A stretch of DNA of 6,337 bases, from NCBI GenBank assembly GCA_026419655.1, contig JANZZA010000587.1, positions 1 through 6,337 on the forward strand, read 5' to 3'. A program made the position numbers and the translations under genes. Position 1 is the first letter of the stretch. Each line of letters starts with the position of its first letter. Shown piece by piece: positions 1 through 6,279 of this stretch. Below the pieces are notes generated by a model. The model did no database searches, was not told where the DNA came from, and saw nothing but the letters and a program-made list of their open reading frames with translations. Source of the stretch: Armatimonadota bacterium. GTDB taxonomy: Bacteria > Armatimonadota > Zipacnadia > Zipacnadales > FEN-943.

Positions 1-203
1 ACTAGTCGGGTCCTTGTGTGGTCGGGATGGCGAGCCGGCCGGCAACAATGCAGGCAGGGCGTGCAAGCGGCTGGCCTGAAGCTGCGACGGAGAAAAGCAA
101 AGCCGTAGCACCGGAGGCGGGAAAGTGTACAAAACCACACGCCCGAGGTTTCACAAGCGTTCGAAGTCGGCAGCCGGTAAAGCTACTTTTGCAAGAGTCT
201 CTT
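1..203. other. Non-coding flank downstream of the mannosidase gene
   Basis: No convincing gene is seen here. The open frames crossing it have no ribosome binding site and a composition rich in Arg, Cys, Pro and Ser. On the minus strand a weak GC-rich hairpin (about 102-118) is followed by a T-rich run (about 92-101). This could help end the mannosidase transcript, but its stem is only 3 bp without mismatch, so I do not call it a terminator. Confidence 0.5.
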
Positions 204-3200
204 CTAGAAGTCTTCTGCAGGCCAAGCCTCTGGCGATGTCCAGACTTCGTCAGCAGAAGCTGAGCGGCTCCGGTTCAGGTTTATGCGGACGGCATCGGTG
301 TAGACGATATGGCCAGCGGCTGTGACTTTGGCCAGCACCCAAAGCCATCCGTCCAGCTCTTGAGGCAATGGTCGCAGAGGATACTGCACTACGGTTTCCG
401 CGCCCGGAGGTATGTCGAGAGCATGCGTGCTGCGCTCGACCATAGGCCATGCCTCGACCGGGCTGAGGAGCTGTACCTGAGAAACTAACCTGGCGCGGGT
501 ACGGTTGCGCACAGTGACGTATATGGACGGGTTCGCAGAGGGCAAACTAACCTGCGGCGGGCTGATGTGAGCCTCCAACACGGGGCCAGGCTCTTCACCC
601 ACAGCCACCTGAAGCACGTCGTAGAACGGCGGGCCGAAGGGCGGGTCAAGCCACGCGTAAATCAGATATTGCCCTGGGGCCGCATCTCGCGGCACGGTCA
701 TCTGAAGTTGGTGAGTCTCAAATTGGCCAGGCGAAAGCGTCACTTGCCCGGGCGGAAAGCCAGACACCTGCCAGCCTGACGGAAGCTCGATCCTCACTCC
801 AGCCAGTGCTTCCCGACTTAGGTAACATGACGATATTGTGAGCATGGCTTCCAGGGTGTCGCCTGGCTCGGCCTGGACCGGGTGGTCAGGCTCAAAGAGG
901 GGCACGGCGGGCACGAAACCCAGAGGCTCAGCCCCGCGGTTGTGCCGCCACCAGCGGGCGTACTGAGGCGTGATGTCGGCAACTGGCGCGACCGCAGGCG
1001 CACGGTCGCATGACAACAATACCGTCGCGGTCTCAAATTGCCCCAGCGGAACTACCACGCCTTCGTCGGAGACGGTCAGCTCGCTCAGTGGCTCATCCAG
1101 AGCAGTGGCTTTCCAGGCGCTGGCAACAGCCCAGTGACATCTCACCACAGCCTCGGTAGGTTTTCCTGCACACTCCTGCAGGCGGGCCACAATGCGCCCT
1201 GGCAACGGCCTGTCCAGGGGGTAGCCGGTGGCGGCTCCCTCAGGGCGCAATGAAACGCATACTACGTTTTCTGGCTGGACGAGCAGAAGGTCGGCGTCGG
1301 AAGGAACGTGCGCCGGGGCGCCCCAGCGGGCGATTGGGGGATGATTGAACTCGCACCCGCGGCGCGAAAGAGCAGCGTCCTGGATGTGACCTTCGTGAGT
1401 TACTAAGGCATAGCGCCAGCAGTGAGACCAGTGTTCTAGCTGAAAGCCACTGCCGTCCGGGGCCGTGCGTTGCGGCTCGTCAATCCATGTCCCGCTTGGC
1501 CAGCCCGTGCACGAGCGCATCAAGGCCATGGTCAAGGTGCCGTCGGCATAGCAGCAGTGCGAAACTGTACCGTGATTGAGAAGGGCTATCCCGTAATCAG
1601 CAGGCTCGCCTGGAGGCATGGTCTCTCTTAAGGCGGCCGGAACAAGACAGCCGATGCGGCGCAAATGGCGCACCTGCGCTGCTATGTGTTCACAGGCTTC
1701 CGCTTCCCGCTCGGCATCCTTTCCCCAGACGAGTATTATGGGCAGCTCTTCGGGCAGGCCCAGCTCCAGGCGCGGCAGCAGAGCCACAGCCCAGCCGTGA
1801 TTGTCCACCCATTCGCGCAACTCCGATTCCACAGCCCACCCAGCCTGCTGGAGGAGGTGGGCTGTGAACTCGTTGGTACCCGGGCCCCCAACGACAATAC
1901 GCAGGTCGGGCAGGTTGCTGTCCCAGGCGATGTCTCCGAAGCGGCGGGACTCAGGCCAGGTGATGGTGGCTGTGACGCCAACCGAAGAGAGGGCGAGGAG
2001 CATTTGAGCCGCATGACTGTCCTCGGCCATCGAGGCAGTGCGTGGGCAGACAATCTCGACCATGCCCGCGCTCAGGCGGCCCAGAACGTCTCCCCCGATG
2101 CCAATAGCGCCCTCGATAACCAGCGGCACCGTCAGGTCAACGAATTCAAAGGCGGCTGAGTCCTGAGTCCAGGGAAGCTCAGCGGTGTCCTGGTCGCCGG
2201 GGCAGTAAGTGCGCGCGACGTAACTGCCTCCAATCTCGTAAACCGGCCGCCCGCCTTCCACGGCCAGCGGAAAGTGAACCTTGAACATCCAGTCGCGCCC
2301 GCTGTAGTCGGTGATGCAGGTCTCAAAATCAAGCCGCGGCAGGCCGGCCCAAAGAGTGATGCGCGAGACCCGCCGCGCTTCGATGTGCGGGGAGCGGACG
2401 ACCAGAGTCACCCTGGCCGCAGTGCGCTCTACACTGACTTGCGTGGGAAACTCCTCAGAGGCGAAATGCCTTTCCCCTGTCGTGGCGATGTTCCACGGCC
2501 CCTCACCGTAGACTGGCAAGTCGGGGTATTCCTTGTGCGCCACCAGGTCATTGGCAACGCGGCCTGGCTGGACAAACTCTCGGCCGCTGCGCTTGTCTAC
2601 CAGGCTGACAATACCTCCGCCGCGAGCCGGGTCAACCTGCACGCGGAAGAACTCATTCTCAATCCAATCCGGGCCGTGCGTGATGGTTTCAGCCTGAGCC
2701 GCGCCCTGACAGCGCACCGTGTAGCACTTGGCGCCCAAGGCGGGCAGGTTCGTGGCCACAAAGCGCACGACCTTGCGGCCAGACACTTGCGCCATCTCAG
2801 CCGGCACGGCTGTCTCCCCATCGAAAACTACCGCCTCAGCCGACCGCCAGCCTTCCGGGAGCTCTGCTTCAACCACGTCGTCGCGCCGCCATGCCAGGGG
2901 GTTGAACACGGTTAGTATGGCTTCGCCGGAGGCGCCGACAGCGCCTTCGGTCAAGGCCGCAAGAGCGCCGGCTAGGGCTTCGCTGGCTGCCTCGTAGGCC
3001 TCGCGCCACCCACCCAGCAGATCGAGGTAGACCTGGTCCGACTCTGTGCCAGTTAGGGCGTCGTGGTGGGCATTGAAGATTAGTTGCCGCCAGGCAAGGT
3101 CGAAGTGGGCCACGGGATACGGCTGGGCACAGACAAGGGCGGCCACCGTGGAAAGCGCCTCTGCGTCGGCGGTGAGGACCTCGCAAACCCTGTGGGCCAG

Positions 3201-4883
3201 CTTGGTGTCCACGTAGGATACCCCGCAGCCGTTGTTAACTGGATTCATGTCACGGGTGAGAGCAGGTGGATCAACGTTCATGGCGTCGAGAGCCTGCGAA
3301 AGGGAATCGAAGAATGCAGTCGGAGTGGAACAGTAGATCTTTGGCGAGAGGTGAGTTTCATTCCACCTGGCAGCCAGCTCGTGGAGCCACGGGATTGGCT
3401 CCGCGAAGTCGCCGCCGATAGGCCATAGTTGCACGTGGGCCAGGCTATAGCGGCACGCCCGCTCAAACAGGTCCGCGGTGAGCCACCAGGCCTCTTCTGG
3501 GCTGTCAAAGCGCCTGAGGCTGTAGCCCAGGGTGTAGCTGTCAGGCTCCAGCAGGCGCGCCAGGACGCGGCTACCGTCGGGCGCCGTCCACCAGTGCTCG
3601 ACGGGAAAGCTCAGACGGTCGGCAGGTATGCCCCAGCAGCGCTTGTACGGACCGCGAGCGTAGGCAACCGTTGCGTAGCCGGCGCGGGTCAAAAGCTGAG
3701 GGAAATTAGGGTCGTGGCCGAAAACGTCGAGCATCCACGGGTCAAGTCGCCCGGCTCCCCATTGCTCGCGGTGGTAAATGGTACCGTACGCAATGGCCCT
3801 CAGGGTGGTCTCGGGGCTTATCAGAGTGGTCTGGGGCTCGTTGTACAGCGCGCCCGCCAGCCCGCAGTGGCCTTCCCGGACCAGTCGCGTGAGCTCTTCC
3901 CGGCGCTGCGGAAAAGTATCCCAGTAAGGCTTGGTATAGGGAACTTGCTGCAACACGAAAGTACACCCAGTGGCAGTAGTAGTCACGTCCAGGTATTTAT
4001 TGATGAGTTTGAAGGCGCTGCGAGCGTCGAATTCGACGTAGTTCCTCTGGGTGTTCCACCAGACGGGGTCGTAGTGAAAGTGGGGGACGAGATGGATTTC
4101 CCAGTCGTTGGACGTTGCCTGAAGCTGAACTTCGGCTTGGGCAGCGGCGCCACGGGCCGAGACTATGATATTTGCCCGGGCGACGCCCAGGTCGGCCGGG
4201 TAGGGAACTTCAAAGAGCTGGGCCGCGCGCGGCGGCAGGGCGGCACGAAAGTCCAGATGGTAATCTAAGTCGGGGGTCGCCAAACCGAAGCGCAAATCCG
4301 TACAGGGCCTGTCGGTGACGTTAAGCAACTCTATCCAAATAGTGGGGCATGGATGGCCTTTGTGCTCAACCCATATGTCGCGCGCCCTCACCCGGCCGAT
4401 GCGCAGGGGGTGGGAAGTGTCAAGGCGGTGCACGACCTCTACGGAGGCCGGGTCAACGTCCAGAAGTCGAGCGCAGAAAGTCTGTAGCTCCCCTTTGGCG
4501 GGGATGGCGAGAGTAAGAAGAAGCGGCTGGGTCTCAAGCTGTAGCACGAATTCGTGGCCCGCGGCAGGTACGAACTCACGGCGGCCCACCGCGACCATGA
4601 CTTTCGGCTCTCCGGTAACTGCCAAGCGGGCCGTCTGCGCCCCGCGAGGGCTCCGCAGCCCGCAGACGGCCAGAATCCAGCTACCTTCCTGCCCGCGGTA
4701 GCCAGGGACGGTTATTCGGCGGAACCGCCCGAAAGCAAGGTGCCACGGCTCGCCAGCCGTGGCTTCTCCTTCGGCCGGCAAGTCGTGAGGTGCGAGTAGG
4801 TCCGCGAATAGCCCGGTGGTTAGCCAGTAAAGAACATATCCCTCCGGGCTGACCTGGAAACCAGTTAGCTGGGGTCGTAGCAT
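204..4883 (-). CDS. Large GH38-family alpha-mannosidase with C-terminal NEW3-like domain
   Basis: Predicted retaining, metal-dependent exo-acting alpha-mannosidase of 1559 aa, much longer than the usual 800-1100 aa. Residues 1-258 are a beta-rich region I cannot assign. The GH38 catalytic domain starts near 260. HFHYDP (His270, Asp272) supplies zinc ligands, LDVFGHDP the nucleophile Asp386, GGDF the probable acid/base Asp492, and NAHHDALTG (606-608) the last zinc ligand. VFNPLAW (659-665) and NEFFRVQVD (743 on) mark the GH38 C-terminal beta domains, which continue through SCTGWPSGTWID near 1123. A NEW3-like domain (about 1325-1430) and a second Ig-like domain (about 1435-1537) follow. I chose the ATG at 4883 because GAGAGG lies 9 bases upstream. 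The frame stays open to a GTG at 5018, but that start lacks a Shine-Dalgarno sequence. No signal peptide is visible, so the enzyme is probably cytoplasmic, acting on imported or recycled mannosides. Family assignment is firm; substrate and linkage are not known. Confidence 0.93.
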   Translation of the reverse strand: MLRPQLTGFQVSPEGYVLYWLTTGLFADLLAPHDLPAEGEATAGEPWHLAFGRFRRITVPGYRGQEGSWILAVCGLRSPRGAQTARLAVTGEPKVMVAVGRREFVPAAGHEFVLQLETQPLLLTLAIPAKGELQTFCARLLDVDPASVEVVHRLDTSHPLRIGRVRARDIWVEHKGHPCPTIWIELLNVTDRPCTDLRFGLATPDLDYHLDFRAALPPRAAQLFEVPYPADLGVARANIIVSARGAAAQAEVQLQATSNDWEIHLVPHFHYDPVWWNTQRNYVEFDARSAFKLINKYLDVTTTATGCTFVLQQVPYTKPYWDTFPQRREELTRLVREGHCGLAGALYNEPQTTLISPETTLRAIAYGTIYHREQWGAGRLDPWMLDVFGHDPNFPQLLTRAGYATVAYARGPYKRCWGIPADRLSFPVEHWWTAPDGSRVLARLLEPDSYTLGYSLRRFDSPEEAWWLTADLFERACRYSLAHVQLWPIGGDFAEPIPWLHELAARWNETHLSPKIYCSTPTAFFDSLSQALDAMNVDPPALTRDMNPVNNGCGVSYVDTKLAHRVCEVLTADAEALSTVAALVCAQPYPVAHFDLAWRQLIFNAHHDALTGTESDQVYLDLLGGWREAYEAASEALAGALAALTEGAVGASGEAILTVFNPLAWRRDDVVEAELPEGWRSAEAVVFDGETAVPAEMAQVSGRKVVRFVATNLPALGAKCYTVRCQGAAQAETITHGPDWIENEFFRVQVDPARGGGIVSLVDKRSGREFVQPGRVANDLVAHKEYPDLPVYGEGPWNIATTGERHFASEEFPTQVSVERTAARVTLVVRSPHIEARRVSRITLWAGLPRLDFETCITDYSGRDWMFKVHFPLAVEGGRPVYEIGGSYVARTYCPGDQDTAELPWTQDSAAFEFVDLTVPLVIEGAIGIGGDVLGRLSAGMVEIVCPRTASMAEDSHAAQMLLALSSVGVTATITWPESRRFGDIAWDSNLPDLRIVVGGPGTNEFTAHLLQQAGWAVESELREWVDNHGWAVALLPRLELGLPEELPIILVWGKDAEREAEACEHIAAQVRHLRRIGCLVPAALRETMPPGEPADYGIALLNHGTVSHCCYADGTLTMALMRSCTGWPSGTWIDEPQRTAPDGSGFQLEHWSHCWRYALVTHEGHIQDAALSRRGCEFNHPPIARWGAPAHVPSDADLLLVQPENVVCVSLRPEGAATGYPLDRPLPGRIVARLQECAGKPTEAVVRCHWAVASAWKATALDEPLSELTVSDEGVVVPLGQFETATVLLSCDRAPAVAPVADITPQYARWWRHNRGAEPLGFVPAVPLFEPDHPVQAEPGDTLEAMLTISSCYLSREALAGVRIELPSGWQVSGFPPGQVTLSPGQFETHQLQMTVPRDAAPGQYLIYAWLDPPFGPPFYDVLQVAVGEEPGPVLEAHISPPQVSLPSANPSIYVTVRNRTRARLVSQVQLLSPVEAWPMVERSTHALDIPPGAETVVQYPLRPLPQELDGWLWVLAKVTAAGHIVYTDAVRINLNRSRSASADEVWTSPEAWPAEDF

Positions 4884-4892
4884 CCCGGAAAA

Positions 4893-4898
4893 CCTCTC
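4893..4898 (-). promoter_or_regulatory. Ribosome binding site of the mannosidase gene
   Basis: GAGAGG on the minus strand, 9 bases before the ATG at 4883. It decides the start: the in-frame GTG at 5018 has no comparable site, and the 45 extra residues it would add are basic and low in family character. Confidence 0.7.
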
Positions 4899-5156
4899 GT
4901 ACTGCTTCGCGCGGCAGAGGGAAAAACCTTTTCTGATACTGGAGCCTGCCTTTGGGTAGTGAGCTGAGCGGTAGCCCCACCTGTGGTTGCCGGACGGACA
5001 GCTACCTTGCTTTGGCACTCGGCCGAGCCAGGCGCGGCGGCGGGCAAAAGAAGGCTCCGAGGAAGACCCGCGGCGTCCATGGTAGGACTAGGCGCACTGC
5101 CTCGCTACAGCGCCGTGGCCGGCGGTGCAGTTGTTGGCACACTCACAGAGCCTGAA
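4899..5156. other. Spacer between yebC and the mannosidase gene
   Basis: Together with the flanking ribosome binding site and hairpin this makes a 289-base gap. I see no convincing sigma70 promoter on the minus strand: the best -10-like word, TATCAG, lacks a -35 at the right distance. A GC-rich imperfect hairpin, GCGCCG/CGGTGC with a 7-base loop, sits at 5110-5128 (plus-strand reading, one G-T pair). No small gene with a ribosome binding site was found. Confidence 0.5.
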
Positions 5157-5171
5157 GTCCCCACGGGGGAC
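5157..5171 (-). other. Perfect hairpin right after the yebC stop codon
   Basis: GTCCCC and GGGGAC pair perfectly over 6 bp with a 3-base loop, starting two bases after the yebC TGA. There is no T-run after it on the minus strand, so it is not a standard intrinsic terminator. It may protect a 3' end from exonucleases, or merely weaken read-through towards the mannosidase gene. Confidence 0.45.
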
Positions 5172-5172
5172 A

Positions 5173-5928
5173 TCACTCGGTGCCTTCGATGCGGTCGAGT
5201 ATTTCGTCGGAGATTTCGAAATTGCTGTACACAGCCTGAACATCGTCGTGCTCCTCGAGGGCGTCGAGCAAGCGCAACAATTTTGGAGCGGTTTCGTCAG
5301 GGACAGGGCTGGTGGTGATAGGTATCATGGTGACCTCAGCACGCTCTGGCTCAATGCCAGCCGCCTTTACGGTCTCAAGCACCTTGCTGAAGTCCTGCGC
5401 AGCCGTCCGAATCTCCCAGTAGTCTTCCTCTACCAGCACGTCCTCGGCACCCGCATCAGCCGCCAACAGCAGGATGGTGTCCTCGTCGGCGGCAGATTTG
5501 GGCACGACGATGACGCCTTTTTGCTCAAACAGCCAGGTTACGCAGCCAGCCTCACCGAGGCTACCGCCGGCATTCTTGAGGATATGACGAATTTCTGAAA
5601 GCGTGCGCTGCCGGTTGTCGGTGAGCACGGAGATCATTAAGGCAGCGCCGCCTGGGCCATATCCCTCATACATGGCCTCTTCGTACTGAGCACCTTCGAT
5701 TTGCCCGCTGCCGCGCTTGATCGCGTGCTGGATGTTCTCTGCAGGCATAGAAGCAGCCCTTGCAGCTTCTATGGCCAGGCGCAGCCGGATGTTTTTCTCC
5801 GGGTCTGGCCCGCCCTGACGGGCAGCGACAATGATTTGGCGTGATAATTTGGCGAAAAGACGGCTGCGCTTGGCGTCCTGGCGGCTTTTGCGATGTACTC
5901 TGTTGGCCCACTTAGAATGCCCCGCCAT
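5173..5928 (-). CDS. yebC: YebC/PmpR (TACO1) family protein
   Basis: A 251-residue YebC-family protein, the normal length for the family. The N-terminal signature GHSKWANRVHRK (3-14) leads into the helical first domain with IIVAARQGGPDP (32-43) and MPAENIQHAIKRGSG (61-75). The middle domain shows YEGYGPGG (87-94), LTDNRQRT (102-109) and GGSLGEAGCVTWLFEQKG (121-138). The third domain ends with LLDALEEHDDVQAVYSNFEI near 220-239. Members were first described as DNA-binding regulators (PmpR). More recent work on bacterial YebC proteins and mitochondrial TACO1 supports a ribosome-associated role helping translation through difficult stretches such as prolines. Which role applies here cannot be read from sequence. 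The ATG at 5928 is fixed by the family N-terminus and a GGAGGT 11 bases upstream. The common neighbour ruvC is absent downstream, where the mannosidase gene follows instead. Confidence 0.97.
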   Translation of the reverse strand: MAGHSKWANRVHRKSRQDAKRSRLFAKLSRQIIVAARQGGPDPEKNIRLRLAIEAARAASMPAENIQHAIKRGSGQIEGAQYEEAMYEGYGPGGAALMISVLTDNRQRTLSEIRHILKNAGGSLGEAGCVTWLFEQKGVIVVPKSAADEDTILLLAADAGAEDVLVEEDYWEIRTAAQDFSKVLETVKAAGIEPERAEVTMIPITTSPVPDETAPKLLRLLDALEEHDDVQAVYSNFEISDEILDRIEGTE

Positions 5929-5939
5929 GGCCCCGTCGT

Positions 5940-5945
5940 ACCTCC
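5940..5945 (-). promoter_or_regulatory. Ribosome binding site of yebC
   Basis: A perfect GGAGGT on the minus strand, 11 bases before the ATG at 5928. The spacing is slightly long but normal for a strong site. Confidence 0.8.
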
Positions 5946-5965
5946 GTGTGCGTCGCTAAAATTAG

Positions 5966-5994
5966 ATTATACTTGTCCGGGGCGACACAAACAA
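5966..5994 (-). promoter_or_regulatory. Sigma70-type promoter of yebC
   Basis: On the minus strand the -35 box TTGTTT (5989-5994) and a perfect -10 box TATAAT (5966-5971) are separated by 17 bases. Transcription should start near 5959, giving a leader of about 30 bases that carries the GGAGGT. The core is AT-rich inside a GC-rich region. An inverted pair GTCGC (5952-5956) / GCGAC (5982-5986) flanks the -10 box and could be an operator, but this is speculative. Confidence 0.7.
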
Positions 5995-6073
5995 CGCCGC
6001 CTGGGTAGACGGGAGTATTCAGTTTACTCAGGATTCTGTTTCGGGCAGGAAAGAGTAAGGCTCGGAGAATCAC

Positions 6074-6260
6074 TTTGGGGGTCTGGCCCAAAACCCGCTG
6101 TTGGCTTCTACAGGGCCACAAAAGTGTATGAAGTTGTGTGTCTCACCCTTTAGCTCGTAGCCCATCCCAGAGGCGCCGCAGAAACTTTTACAAGAGATAT
6201 CATGGGCCGGAGCCTGTAAACTTACGCTAGCGAACCGGTGTTATACCGGCCAAGCATAAG
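6074..6260 (+). ncRNA. Candidate IS110 bridge RNA
   Basis: Three structured parts are found by eye. A 5' hairpin can form in two exclusive ways: TTTGGG (6074-6079) with CCCAAA (6087-6092), or TGGCCC (6084-6089) with GGGCCA (6113-6118). The second stem-loop pairs GCTC (6153-6156) with GAGC (6210-6213) and GCCCAT (6160-6165) with ATGGGC (6202-6207), enclosing 36 bases with a weak inner hairpin near 6185-6196. The third pairs CTTACGCT (6221-6228) with AGCATAAG (6253-6260), one C-A mismatch, around an inner CCGGT/ACCGG hairpin (6235-6249) with a 5-base loop and an asymmetric internal loop. In IS110 elements a bridge RNA from this place uses two internal loops to recognise target and donor DNA. 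Position, length (about 187 bases) and the order of a 5' hairpin plus two looped stems fit. No promoter was identified, and the internal loop of the third stem is small for a guide. Confidence 0.38.
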
Positions 6261-6262
6261 AA

Positions 6263-6270
6263 AAGGAGGT
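6263..6270 (+). promoter_or_regulatory. Ribosome binding site of the transposase
   Basis: AAGGAGGT, a near-perfect anti-16S match, 9 bases before the ATG at 6280. It fixes the start of the edge ORF and shows that this short reading frame is real. The stem of the last upstream hairpin ends at 6260, leaving only two bases in between. Confidence 0.85.
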
Positions 6271-6279
6271 CTCCGACCC

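Noticed and set aside
1..6. Window begins with ACTAGT, a SpeI site
   Set aside because: A single six-base site at an edge is not evidence of a cloning junction or of a mobile element end.
92..118. Terminator-like hairpin downstream of the mannosidase gene
   Set aside because: A T-rich run follows on the minus strand, but the hairpin has only a 3-bp uninterrupted stem and the T-run is broken by G and C.
1..140. Possible further minus-strand gene starting at a GTG near 140 and leaving the window
   Set aside because: The frame is open to the edge but has no ribosome binding site and a Cys/Arg/Pro-rich translation with no family features.
2274..2915. 213-codon open frame on the plus strand
   Set aside because: It is antisense to the GH38 C-terminal domain coding region, where minus-strand motifs such as NEFFRVQVD are clear. 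No start signal was seen.
3429..4268. 279-codon open frame on the plus strand
   Set aside because: It lies wholly antisense to the mannosidase catalytic domain, has no ribosome binding site and no recognisable family pattern. Long antisense frames are common in GC-rich genes.
4884..5018. N-terminal extension of the mannosidase to a GTG at 5018
   Set aside because: The extension has no Shine-Dalgarno sequence and a basic, low-similarity composition, while the ATG at 4883 has GAGAGG at 9 bases.
5125..5598. 157-codon open frame on the plus strand opposite yebC
   Set aside because: It overlaps conserved YebC coding sequence in antisense, and its content follows from the real gene's codons.
6187..6192. 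TTTACA as a -35 box for the transposase
   Set aside because: No -10-like sequence occurs 16-18 bases downstream, and the word lies inside the proposed second stem-loop.
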